From assembly GCA_964515055.1 (NCBI GenBank), contig CAZEUG010000016.1, positions 1-43,943 on the forward strand: a stretch of DNA of 43,943 nucleotides. Reading direction: 5' to 3'. A program made the position numbers and the translations under genes. Numbering within the stretch: position 1 is the stretch's first letter; each line of letters begins with the position of its first letter. This DNA comes from QAMX01 sp964515055 (lineage in GTDB: Bacteria; Bacillota; Clostridia; Oscillospirales; QAMX01). The notes under the pieces are model-generated. The model did not search any database and was not told where the DNA came from. It saw nothing but the letters and a program-made list of their open reading frames with translations. Of the stretch, positions 33,593 to 41,017 are shown in pieces.

Positions 33593-33640
33593 GGAGGGAT
33601 ACGGTGTATGCCAGAGATACGGTGTATGCCGTATCCCTCC
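33593..33640 (+). repeat. tandem 18-bp repeat forming a hairpin between dnaK and dnaJ
   Basis: Two adjacent 18-bp units (AGGGATACGGTGTATGCC and AGAGATACGGTGTATGCC) lie at about 33595-33630, followed by GTATCCCTCC. The outer bases GGAGGGATACGG (33593-33604) and CCGTATCCCTCC (33629-33640) are perfect inverted repeats, so the unit can fold into a 12-bp stem with a 24-nt loop. It sits in a 196-bp gap between dnaK and dnaJ that otherwise holds no recognised gene. A processing or attenuation site is possible. Confidence 0.75.
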
Positions 33641-33765
33641 TGCGGGGTTTCCAGAACGAGCCTCCATGCGCCTGCAAACGATGTGGGTGGATCGGGGGAA
33701 GCCGGAAACGGCTCATCGAGAACAAGCGCCTTGTAACGCGAGGTGCGATAGAAGGCGGGAAACAT

Positions 33766-34938
33766 ATGGCAGAAAACAAACGTGATTATTATGAGGTGCT
33801 TGGCGTTTCCAAAACGGCAAGCGACGATGATATCAAAAAGGCATACCGGAAGCTGGCCAAGGAGTATCATCCGGATCTGCATCCGGGCGATCAGGTGGCG
33901 GAAACCAAGTTCAAAGAGCTGAATGAGGCATACGAGGTGCTTTCGGATCCTCAGAAAAAGAGCAAATACGACCAGTTCGGCTTTGCCGGAGTGGATCCCA
34001 CATATGGTGCCGGCCAGCCGGGCTATGGCGGCGGCTACGGTGCCTACGGCAGCGGCTTCGGCGGCTTTGACGTCGGCGATTTCGGCGATATCTTCAGCTC
34101 GATTTTCGGCGGCGGCTTTGGCGGCGGCGGTCAGTCGCGCAATGCACCGCGCCGTGGCGAGGACGTCGAGCGCAGTGTTCAGATCTCCTTTGAGGAGGCC
34201 GCCTTTGGCTGCGCCAAGGATATCACGGTCAACCGGGTTGAAAAATGCTCGGAGTGTGACGGCAGTGGCGCGGCCAAGGGGAGCGCGGTGGAAACCTGTA
34301 ACGTCTGCCACGGCAGCGGTCAGGTACGAACCACCCGCCGGACAGCACTCGGCACGGTCAGCACAACGGGTGTCTGCCAGGCCTGCGGCGGCAAGGGCAA
34401 AACCATCAAAAATCCGTGCAGCGCCTGTCGCGGTGCGGGACAGATTCGTCGGAGCCGCACCATCTCCGTGAAAATTCCGGCTGGGATTGACGACGATCAG
34501 ACTGTCGTCCTGCGCGGTCAGGGGCATCAGGGCGCCAACGGTGGCCCGAACGGCGATCTGCTGATCAATGTCCGCGTCGGCCGCCACGAATTCTTCACAC
34601 GGGACGGCAGCAACCTGCTCTGCACGGTGCCGATCACCTTTACACAGGCTGCGTTGGGCGATACCATTGAAGTGCCGGGGCTGGAGGGTACCTTCCAGTA
34701 TACCATCCCGGAGGGCGTCCAGAGCGGAACGGTCTTCCGCATCAAAAATCGCGGGATTGCACAGGTTAATACCAAAAACCGCGGCGATTACCTGCTGACC
34801 GTTGTGGTCGAAACACCGCGGGGACTGAACAGCAAACAGAAGGAGCTGCTTCGCAATTTCGAATCCACGCTGCAGGATAAAAACAGCGCACAGAAAAAGA
34901 GCTTCCTCGATAAGGTACGCGAAAAGTTCAATAAATAA
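33766..34938 (+). CDS. dnaJ: chaperone protein DnaJ (Hsp40)
   Basis: DnaJ (390 aa) stimulates DnaK ATPase and delivers clients. The J domain carries the HPD motif in EYHPDLHPGD; a Gly/Phe-rich and Gly/Tyr-rich linker follows (about 78-130). The zinc-binding domain has all four CxxCxGxG repeats (CSECDGSG, CNVCHGSG, CQACGGKG, CSACRGAG). C-terminal beta domains complete a type I DnaJ. The start at 33766 has a GAAGGCGGG site and begins at the J domain; an in-frame reading upstream would include 54 extra residues from the repeat region and is rejected. Confidence 0.97.
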   Translation: MAENKRDYYEVLGVSKTASDDDIKKAYRKLAKEYHPDLHPGDQVAETKFKELNEAYEVLSDPQKKSKYDQFGFAGVDPTYGAGQPGYGGGYGAYGSGFGGFDVGDFGDIFSSIFGGGFGGGGQSRNAPRRGEDVERSVQISFEEAAFGCAKDITVNRVEKCSECDGSGAAKGSAVETCNVCHGSGQVRTTRRTALGTVSTTGVCQACGGKGKTIKNPCSACRGAGQIRRSRTISVKIPAGIDDDQTVVLRGQGHQGANGGPNGDLLINVRVGRHEFFTRDGSNLLCTVPITFTQAALGDTIEVPGLEGTFQYTIPEGVQSGTVFRIKNRGIAQVNTKNRGDYLLTVVVETPRGLNSKQKELLRNFESTLQDKNSAQKKSFLDKVREKFNK

Positions 34939-34976
34939 AAAAACCGGCTCTGATCACCGATCAGAGCCGGTTTTTT
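34938..34976 (+). terminator. strong terminator after dnaJ
   Basis: AAAAAACCGGCTCTGATC pairs perfectly with GATCAGAGCCGGTTTTTT around a 3-nt loop, starting at the dnaJ stop codon and ending in T6. It works on either strand and closes the heat-shock operon. Confidence 0.95.
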
Positions 34977-35214
34977 ATACACAGAGCAGGAGGTTACCGC
35001 GACCGGAGAAAGCAGATGAGAGCAGGTTTGCCGGAAAAATACGAACGGCGGACACGCTTTTTTTGAGGTGGAAGATCTTCTGAACAGCCTTTTTGCGGCG
35101 ATTCAGGGAAACTGCTCTTGACGCAATTCCCATCGTTTTCGCCACAGGAAATTCATTCGCCGTCTCTGAAAGCACCGCACGCCGCTTTTTGTCATCTTTT
35201 TTTGCAAAAGGCAC
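34977..35214. other. intergenic region without a recognised gene
   Basis: About 240 bp between the dnaJ terminator and the tRNA promoter. A minus-strand open frame crosses it and the tRNA, but its reading through antisense tRNA and absence of a ribosome binding site argue against a real gene. Composition becomes more AT-rich toward the tRNA. Confidence 0.5.
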
Positions 35215-35243
35215 TTGATTTTTCTGCATGAATGTGGTATGAT
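35215..35243 (+). promoter_or_regulatory. promoter of tRNA-Pro
   Basis: TTGATT (35215-35220) and TATGAT (35238-35243) with a 17-bp spacer, ending 24 bp before the mature tRNA. Confidence 0.75.
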
Positions 35244-35267
35244 ATGTGTTGTACGAAATCTGTACAT

Positions 35268-35344
35268 CCGGGTGTAGCGCAGCTTGGTAGCGCGCTTGAA
35301 TGGGGTTCAAGAGGCCGCAGGTTCGACTCCTGTCACTCGGACCA
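35268..35344 (+). tRNA. tRNA-Pro (anticodon GGG)
   Basis: 77-nt cloverleaf: acceptor CCGGGTG pairs with CACTCGG (one G-U), D-arm GCGC-AGCTTGGTA-GCGC, anticodon stem CTTGA/TCAAG around the loop ATGGGGT with anticodon GGG at 35302-35304, T-arm GCAGG-TTCGACT-CCTGT, discriminator A and an encoded CCA end. It has its own promoter and a terminator immediately downstream. Confidence 0.95.
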
Positions 35345-35345
35345 T

Positions 35346-35402
35346 AACTGGATACCAGTTTTGATACAATGAGTATCGAAGCGGGTGTCCAGTTTCTTTT
35401 TG
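35346..35402 (+). terminator. terminator after tRNA-Pro
   Basis: AACTGGATACC (35346-35356) pairs with GGTGTCCAGTT (35384-35394) with one wobble. An inner stem, TTTGATAC with GTATCGAA, extends the hairpin. It is followed by TCTTTTT. The rest of the gap to 35593 is AT-rich with no convincing gene, although a minus-strand frame from 35632 crosses it. Confidence 0.8.
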
Positions 35403-35593
35403 CAAAAGTCCCTATTTGCAAGGGTTTTCATATACTTTTTAACGATAACAGGCTCTACGGTGATTCTGAAATGGTCACCGTGGAGCCTTTTCCGTTTTAT
35501 CCCTCTATACCATTTAACGAAAGGTCTGTGGGGTGTGCATTTTGAGCCAAGGGGTGTGCATCTTTTAATTATTACTTTTGACGTATTTACATA

Positions 35594-35629
35594 AAACGGC
35601 GCAGCTCCCAACCAGAAGCTGCGCCGTTT
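35594..35629 (-). terminator. terminator of the sigma/anti-sigma unit (repeat copy 1)
   Basis: On the minus strand AAACGGCGCAGCT pairs with AGCTGCGCCGTTT, followed by TATG; the 10-nt loop is TCTGGTTGGG. It ends the anti-sigma gene 4 bp after the stop. The plus-strand core GCGCAGCTCCCA...GAAGCTGCGCCGT is shared with the hairpin at 37201-37230. Confidence 0.85.
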
Positions 35630-35632
35630 CAC

Positions 35633-36526
35633 TTAGTTCAAATTTCTATCAATCCATGCGTGCATCTGTTCGTCGATCTTGAAGTAGGACATGGTGCCGC
35701 CGCCATTGATCCAGTCAAAACTCGGATGGAAAGAGATAAAGAAACGGAGTCCAGTCGTTGTTTCGATGCGAAGATTTCTGCGGTCATTGGCAAATGCGGT
35801 GTGTGCCTGCATCTGCGTCTCTTCATCAGGATAGCCGCCGAACATCTGCTTCTGGAAATCATCGTTACCGTAGCTCCACAGGGCAACGGTCATATCATAG
35901 AACTCAGCGATTTCCTGACGGTCTGTAATAGGTGTCCCGATCTCTCTATTGTTGCTGTTGCCCATTTCCGTAATAGACTGAATATCGTCAGCACTGTCGA
36001 TGCCATATACCCGGTACAGCTCCGTAAGTTCAACACTGGTATTGCTGTCGAACTGATAGAAGTTGCAGAACAGTGCGGCATACCAGGTGTCGCCGTCTCT
36101 CAAGACATACACGCCCTCGCAAGCAGAGGGAGCATACTGGTACAGTTCAATATCGGTTTGGCTGGCAGTGCATTCGTAACCAACGCCGCCATCAGATTTC
36201 AAATACTCAAGATGCTCACCGGCCATGTCAGCAGTAATCTTAGACGGTAGGCCGTACTTCTCAAGAACTTCCGGAATATCGACGGCCTCGTAGAACTTTC
36301 CGTTGTACTCAAGAGCTGCAATCGCGTGGACGGGATCTTGATTGCCGGAGCCACCCTTATGATGAAGAACAGGAATGGCAATACTCACTACCAAGCACAG
36401 GCAGGCGGCGATAGCGCCCCATTTCAACCACACGGGTTTCTTCTTGCTTTTGGAAACAGTCTCGCTGCGCTCCAGAATATCATCATCGACTTCGTTGAAG
36501 CCATTATATAGGTCTTTTCTATTCAC
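35633..36526 (-). CDS. single-pass membrane protein, probable anti-sigma factor
   Basis: Protein of 297 aa encoded directly after a sigma factor with an 8-bp overlap. It has a 32-residue cytoplasmic N-terminus (NEVDDDILERSET), one membrane helix (about 33-54) and an extracytoplasmic domain (about 55-297) of unknown family with a stretch resembling an Ig-like or cystatin-like fold (ALEYNGKFYEAVDIPEVLEKYGL). The arrangement is that of Clostridia anti-sigma factors whose N-terminal tail holds the sigma factor and whose outer part senses a signal. The signal is unknown. Base composition is more AT-rich than the core region. Confidence 0.75.
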   Translation of the reverse strand: MNRKDLYNGFNEVDDDILERSETVSKSKKKPVWLKWGAIAACLCLVVSIAIPVLHHKGGSGNQDPVHAIAALEYNGKFYEAVDIPEVLEKYGLPSKITADMAGEHLEYLKSDGGVGYECTASQTDIELYQYAPSACEGVYVLRDGDTWYAALFCNFYQFDSNTSVELTELYRVYGIDSADDIQSITEMGNSNNREIGTPITDRQEIAEFYDMTVALWSYGNDDFQKQMFGGYPDEETQMQAHTAFANDRRNLRIETTTGLRFFISFHPSFDWINGGGTMSYFKIDEQMHAWIDRNLN

Positions 36527-37082
36527 TGAAGAATCCCTCCTTTATGAGATGAACTTTCAGCTTCTTCCGTGTCCGGCTCAGGATCACCATAACATTGTTA
36601 TCCGTCAGTCCGTACCTCTTGGCGATCTCCGCCGCAGGCTCGGTGAAGAAGTAGCGGCGCACGAATACATTGCCGTCCCGCTCCGGCAGCGCACGGACAA
36701 ACATCCGGATGCACTGGCCAAGCTCTCTGGCCTCGTATTCGCTCTCCACATCGGTCTCACCGGCAAGGCACTCCGCCAGCTCATCCAGGACGAGGACGAT
36801 CTCGCCGCCGCCACGCTTTTCCGCAGAGCGGGCATTGAAACGGTTGAACGAAAGATTGCGGGTGATTTTCGCCAAGAACATCTGAAGCTTCGTGGGTTTC
36901 TGAGGAGGCATTGCATTCCATGCGTTCAGCCAGGTGTCATTGACGCACTCCTCGGAGTCCTCTTTGTTGTGCAGGATATTGTCCGCTATGGCAAAACAGT
37001 AAGCGCCGTACTTGCTGTCGGTTTCTTTGATGGCGTCTGCGTTCTTCTGCCAGTAGAGTTCTACAATGCGGCTATCTTCCAC
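36519..37082 (-). CDS. RNA polymerase sigma factor, ECF-like
   Basis: Sigma-70 family protein of 187 aa starting at a GTG with AAGGAGG 7 nt upstream. Region 2 contains YGAYCFAIADNILHNKEDSEECVNDTWLNAWNAMPP and LQMFLAKITRNLSFNRF; region 4 contains VFVRRYFFTEPAAEIAKRYGLTDNNVMVILSRTRKKL. It overlaps the following membrane gene by 8 bp, the usual arrangement for a sigma factor and its inhibitor. This clade is common in gut Clostridia. Target promoters are unknown. A promoter lies 83 bp upstream. Confidence 0.88.
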   Translation of the reverse strand: MEDSRIVELYWQKNADAIKETDSKYGAYCFAIADNILHNKEDSEECVNDTWLNAWNAMPPQKPTKLQMFLAKITRNLSFNRFNARSAEKRGGGEIVLVLDELAECLAGETDVESEYEARELGQCIRMFVRALPERDGNVFVRRYFFTEPAAEIAKRYGLTDNNVMVILSRTRKKLKVHLIKEGFFSE

Positions 37083-37164
37083 GGCAATACCTCCTTTCGG
37101 TGTTCTAAGGGTCCCTTCACCCTATAAGACAGGAAATGATGCTCCAACCTTACAACTTTTTCTC

Positions 37165-37193
37165 ATTATAGCGCAGAAAGTCAAAATCTCCAA
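37165..37193 (-). promoter_or_regulatory. promoter of the sigma/anti-sigma unit
   Basis: Minus-strand TTGGAG (37188-37193) and TATAAT (37165-37170) with a 17-bp spacer, about 83 bp before the GTG start. The -35 hexamer overlaps the U-tract of the terminator of the upstream M56 gene. Confidence 0.6.
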
Positions 37194-37230
37194 AAGAAAA
37201 GCGCAGCTCCCAGATCGGAAGCTGCGCCGT
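37192..37230 (-). terminator. terminator of the M56 sensor gene (repeat copy 2)
   Basis: Minus-strand GCGCAGCTTCC pairs with GGGAGCTGCGC around GATCT, followed by TTTTCTTTT, about 12 bp after the stop codon of the large sensor gene. It shares its stem sequence with the hairpin at 35594-35629. Confidence 0.85.
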
Positions 37231-37241
37231 GTGGTGTAGAA

Positions 37242-40200
37242 TTACTCGTTAATCATTTGGAGGAGAAGCCAGATGGCTGGTTGGTTTGCCTTGATCCAAT
37301 CCATGTCGTGCTGCTCACTAACACGGATGGCACCTGCTTTCCACTCATCGAAGTATTCCTGCCCGGTTTCTGCGTATAGGCGTAACTGAGCCTCCGGTGC
37401 GATATCATCAAGTACAGCTCTCATTAGATGTCCACGCAATCCAGTTTGATTGCCTTCTAAGAACTGCGAGAAGATGTAACGCAGCGTATAGCTTCCATAG
37501 TAGGTCAGTTCTTGATACTCACTCGGATGTGCATCGATGTAATCTGAAGGTCTGGACGAAGTCGCAGGAGAGGATTCAATCACCTCAAAGAGATATTCTA
37601 CGGCATAGTCTGTATCGACACTTCCGTAGCGCACGGCTTGATCGTAGCATTCTTGCGTCTGTGCAAGCACATACTTTTGCGTATCAAGTGCTTCGTCTTC
37701 AATATCATCGGGAAACTTATCCCTAACATCCAACGCATAATAAGAGCCGTCACGTGGAGTCCAGTAATCCTTTAACACATATTCGCCATTTATAACCTCA
37801 AATGTAATGATGGTCGGAATATGACTACCCTCAACGACATGGAAGGTATGCCCAGAGAATCCATATGCTTCGTGGAGCGCAATGCCGTAGGCTGTAACGA
37901 TCTTTGTATGTTCGGTGGAATCAACTACGGGCGTACCACTGAGTTCTTCTTGCTTCAGTAGAACAAAACTTGCACAATGAAGCAATCCATCCGGTATGTC
38001 AGATTTGTTTCTGCCACGAATTGCATTGAGGATTTCGCTATAGAGTTTATCACCTTTTGGCTCCGCCCAATAAGCAACACCGTACTTATCCAAATCAGCC
38101 ACGGTTGCTCTGCCGTTATTCAGAGCAACAACAATATCCTCTTGTGTGCCATCAGCATAACGGACAATGATGTGCTGGCTGTATAAGCCGCCAATGAAGT
38201 ATTCGTTGACCTCATCCTCGTAAATCTTTTCAACGGCTGTGTCATAGGCGAAATTAGGATCATCGGTTGGATTGATGATTTCAAGAATGGAATCGTGATG
38301 CACACTTTGCACAATCATCTGGATGCACTCGTCTTGGAATACTAATTTTCCGGAGGCTACAACATCTCCCCCTATGTGGTTACTTTTATCAACATACAGC
38401 TGACCGTCACTTTCATTTTGCCAGAGCGTGTAGTCAAATACTCCTCGGTCTTCTAAGCTGTAGCTTGCCCCGTTTGCATAGTCGTAGATGATGACACGGT
38501 TATCGATCATACCCGAACCTATGCTAAGAGATGAACACAACTCGGGTAATCCGTCACCGGTCAGATCGCAGAAGTATGTGTTCCAGATGGGCATTCCGGT
38601 ATACAGGGGATTGATTTTCTCTTCGGTTACTGCTTCCATCTTTTCGGGATACCAGCGGAAAGTGACATCTGGGAACTCAGGGATGCTGATTTCAAGGCGA
38701 CCGTCCCCGTACATTTTATCGGGACTCTCAAGGTAATCAAACCATTTTGATGCGACCGGAACAGACTCTGCAGCATCACTAATTCTGGCTCCGAAGCAAA
38801 GCAGGTCTCCTGCTTCAGTATGTAACGTCACTATATAGTCATGATCATACTCGGCATTCTGGAAAAGATAGGTTTGTGGAGAAAGACCGGAGGGGCGAAA
38901 ATAGTCAAGAGACTCCATCGTTTTTGCGTCATAAACACCGTACCATCCATACTGTTCCTTACCATCACAGAGAATGGTGAAAGGAACTGTATCATTCGGC
39001 CCCGGAGCAATATCTAACCAATGGATGCTATCTTTAACATCAGAAAGTGGCGTACCGACCGGGAACACAATAACAGGGATTACATTTTCACCAGAAGTTG
39101 CTACAATGCCGGTGTCCTCATTCAAATCGTAAGCTAACTTGAACAGCCAACGGATATTCGTGTCATCTGAGCCGGGATCATCCTTTTCTGAATAATCGTA
39201 GTATCCATAAGCAAGATACACTTCGCCGTTTTTCTGCTGCAGGACATAGTATAGAACTTCTTGATTATAAATGAGCGACCAAGCATTTACGGTATCCTTG
39301 CGAATGCCGGATGCTGTTTCTTTCCCGAACCAATTCCCTTTACTGAAAAACAGCTCATCAAAGTTCTCTTTTGTTAGCTCTGTTTCTTCAAGTATTCCAA
39401 GAGTAGTCCATTCGTTCTCGGAAGAATGTTCACCTTTGGACATGAGTTGCATGGTGTCAGTAATTGCATATACAGGTGTATTCTGCTGAGCCACCATCGA
39501 AAAACTTGTTCCGAAGGTTTCATAAGTCACTTCCACAACCCCGTAACTATGAGAGTGCAGAAGCGGCAGCGTATCGGGCTCGTCATTTCTTGGATTTGTT
39601 AGAAAGCACACCGCAACTACCACGCAGGTGATTACAGCCAGAAGCACGATCCAGAATGCGGGTTTCCTATAGTTCATCACAGACTTCACACGTTCCTTTA
39701 CTCCGACCTCACCAAAGGCCAGAGGGCAGGCCGCGATCATACGGCGATTGATACTGCAAGCCACAAGCGCCTGGGTGTAGTCTGCTCTCTGCTCATTGCC
39801 CAACTCCTTGATGACCTTTTCATCACAGGCAAGCTCAATATCACGGCACAGTACCACATAGGCCAACCATATCAGTGGATTGAACCAGTGGATGGTCAGC
39901 AGCAGGAATCCGAGGGGCTTCCACCAGTGGTCTTTACGGCGAATGTGCGCCTGCTCGTGTGCAACCACATGACCCAGATCCTGCACATCCATCTTGTAAG
40001 GAAGATAGACCTTTGGCTTAATAATACCCAGAACAAAGGGAGAACCAACATTTTCGCTCTGGTAGATGTTATCTCGGAGAATAACTGCCTCGTTGACTTT
40101 GACTCGTAGACGCCAATAACTGACTGCGGTATACAGAAGAAGAACAGCGACACCGATCATCCAAATCATACCCAAAATCGGAATCCAAATCTGAAGCGGG

Positions 40201-40520
40201 TTTGCGCTGGCCCCCGGAGCAGGAGCGAATGATTCGCCAATTACAGGATTGATCACGCTGTTGATAACAGGAATGCCAGTATGCACTGATGGCGTTTGAT
40301 CCATCATAATAGTCGGACTGATTGTTTCAGCACTTGGAATAAGACTCAGTGCGCTTTCAAAGGAGAATGGGCATATCAGCCGTACCGCCACAATGCCCCA
40401 GAGCAAAACATTTACCCACTTAGGCGCTTTCTTGAATAAGAGCCGGAGTAATAGCACAACAAGGACAAGCCAACTGGCTGATATACTCATATTAATGATT
40501 TTTAAAAAGAGTTCGTTCAT
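37242..40520 (-). CDS. M56-family (BlaR1-like) sensor metalloprotease with very large external domain
   Basis: Protein of 1092 aa. The first 310 residues match BlaR1/MecR1 antirepressors: four membrane helices (about 10-29, 34-50, 111-135, 288-308) with a cytoplasmic zinc-protease domain holding HEQAH (188-192) and the third ligand Glu229 in IELACDEK. The remaining 780 residues face outward but are not the penicillin-binding domain of BlaR1; no SxxK-type sensor is seen. They include an FG-GAP/VCBS-like stretch (CDLTGDGLPELCSSL, about 645-690) and a C-terminal module (YWTPRDGSYYALDVRDKFP, about 935-990). Expected to cleave the BlaI repressor when triggered. It overlaps the BlaI gene by 4 bp. 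The ligand is unknown. Confidence 0.85.
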   Translation of the reverse strand: MNELFLKIINMSISASWLVLVVLLLRLLFKKAPKWVNVLLWGIVAVRLICPFSFESALSLIPSAETISPTIMMDQTPSVHTGIPVINSVINPVIGESFAPAPGASANPLQIWIPILGMIWMIGVAVLLLYTAVSYWRLRVKVNEAVILRDNIYQSENVGSPFVLGIIKPKVYLPYKMDVQDLGHVVAHEQAHIRRKDHWWKPLGFLLLTIHWFNPLIWLAYVVLCRDIELACDEKVIKELGNEQRADYTQALVACSINRRMIAACPLAFGEVGVKERVKSVMNYRKPAFWIVLLAVITCVVVAVCFLTNPRNDEPDTLPLLHSHSYGVVEVTYETFGTSFSMVAQQNTPVYAITDTMQLMSKGEHSSENEWTTLGILEETELTKENFDELFFSKGNWFGKETASGIRKDTVNAWSLIYNQEVLYYVLQQKNGEVYLAYGYYDYSEKDDPGSDDTNIRWLFKLAYDLNEDTGIVATSGENVIPVIVFPVGTPLSDVKDSIHWLDIAPGPNDTVPFTILCDGKEQYGWYGVYDAKTMESLDYFRPSGLSPQTYLFQNAEYDHDYIVTLHTEAGDLLCFGARISDAAESVPVASKWFDYLESPDKMYGDGRLEISIPEFPDVTFRWYPEKMEAVTEEKINPLYTGMPIWNTYFCDLTGDGLPELCSSLSIGSGMIDNRVIIYDYANGASYSLEDRGVFDYTLWQNESDGQLYVDKSNHIGGDVVASGKLVFQDECIQMIVQSVHHDSILEIINPTDDPNFAYDTAVEKIYEDEVNEYFIGGLYSQHIIVRYADGTQEDIVVALNNGRATVADLDKYGVAYWAEPKGDKLYSEILNAIRGRNKSDIPDGLLHCASFVLLKQEELSGTPVVDSTEHTKIVTAYGIALHEAYGFSGHTFHVVEGSHIPTIITFEVINGEYVLKDYWTPRDGSYYALDVRDKFPDDIEDEALDTQKYVLAQTQECYDQAVRYGSVDTDYAVEYLFEVIESSPATSSRPSDYIDAHPSEYQELTYYGSYTLRYIFSQFLEGNQTGLRGHLMRAVLDDIAPEAQLRLYAETGQEYFDEWKAGAIRVSEQHDMDWIKANQPAIWLLLQMINE

Positions 40521-40888
40521 TGCGATCCTCCTTTTCTGATGCGGTCAATCATGCGCTGTACCTCATCAAGTTCATCATCGGACATATCCTGGTGCTTTGT
40601 AAAGGCGGCGATGAAAGCAGGCAGCGAACCTTCAAATTTTTTCTCGACCAGTTCGTCAATCTCATACGCCTGTGCTTCGTCCTTGGAAACGAGTGAGGTG
40701 ATAGCACCGCCCTCGTTCTTCAGAACGCCTCGCTCACCGAGACGCTTGATAACAGTGTATGTGGTGGTTCTTTTCCAACCCAACTGTTCCTGACACAATT
40801 TTACAAGTTCAACAGCAGTTACAGGTTCATGTTCCCACATAATCAAACAAAAACGATACTCGCTTTCGTGAATCTTCGGTGTATCCAT
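40517..40888 (-). CDS. BlaI/MecI/CopY-family transcriptional repressor
   Basis: Winged-helix repressor of 123 aa. N-terminal helices MWEHEPVTAVELVKLCQEQLGWKRTTTYTVIKRLGERGVL form the DNA-binding domain typical of BlaI/MecI; the C-terminal helices (LPAFIAAFTKHQDMSDDELDEVQRMIDRIRKG) mediate dimerisation and carry the segment usually cut by the M56 protease. The next gene encodes that protease and overlaps by 4 bp (ATGA). It sits directly downstream of a perfect inverted-repeat operator, so it is probably autoregulated. No beta-lactamase gene is in the window, so the regulon may not concern beta-lactams. Confidence 0.92.
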   Translation of the reverse strand: MDTPKIHESEYRFCLIMWEHEPVTAVELVKLCQEQLGWKRTTTYTVIKRLGERGVLKNEGGAITSLVSKDEAQAYEIDELVEKKFEGSLPAFIAAFTKHQDMSDDELDEVQRMIDRIRKGGSQ

Positions 40889-40896
40889 ATGAAAAC

Positions 40897-40957
40897 CTCC
40901 TGTCTAATGGTGTAGACCTTACGCTTATAGTCTACACCATTAGACAGGAGATGTCAA
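40897..40957 (-). promoter_or_regulatory. promoter and double BlaI-type operator
   Basis: Minus-strand TTGACA (40952-40957) and TAGACT (40929-40934) with a 17-bp spacer. Two 21-bp perfect inverted arms (40897-40917 and 40930-40950) enclose a 12-bp gap; each arm contains its own dyad GTCTA-N6-TAGAC (40902-40917 and 40930-40945), centres 28 bp apart. One dyad covers the -10 and spacer, the other the start region, ideal for two repressor dimers. Confidence 0.85.
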
Positions 40958-40989
40958 TAGAGTTCGTGGAATTGTTACAAAACGGTACG

Positions 40990-41017
40990 AAAAAAGCCGG
41001 AGCAGTTACGCTCCGAC
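40990..41017 (-). terminator. terminator of the recombinase pair
   Basis: Minus-strand GTCGGAGC pairs with GCTCCGGC (one wobble) around GTAACT, followed by TTTTTTCG. The stop codon TAA of the recombinase lies inside the loop, so the hairpin begins within the coding sequence. Confidence 0.85.

Noticed and set aside
31623..33779. 718-residue open frame antisense to dnaK
   Set aside because: It mirrors the dnaK reading frame, has no ribosome binding site or recognisable domains and is a well-known codon-usage artefact.
34975..35421. 148-residue minus-strand frame across tRNA-Pro
   Set aside because: Reads through antisense tRNA sequence (RSRTCGLLNPIQARYQ type), a frequent false protein.
35333..35632. 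99-residue minus-strand frame downstream of the anti-sigma gene
   Set aside because: Overlaps the tRNA end and two terminators, no ribosome binding site; possibly a relic but not supportable as a gene.
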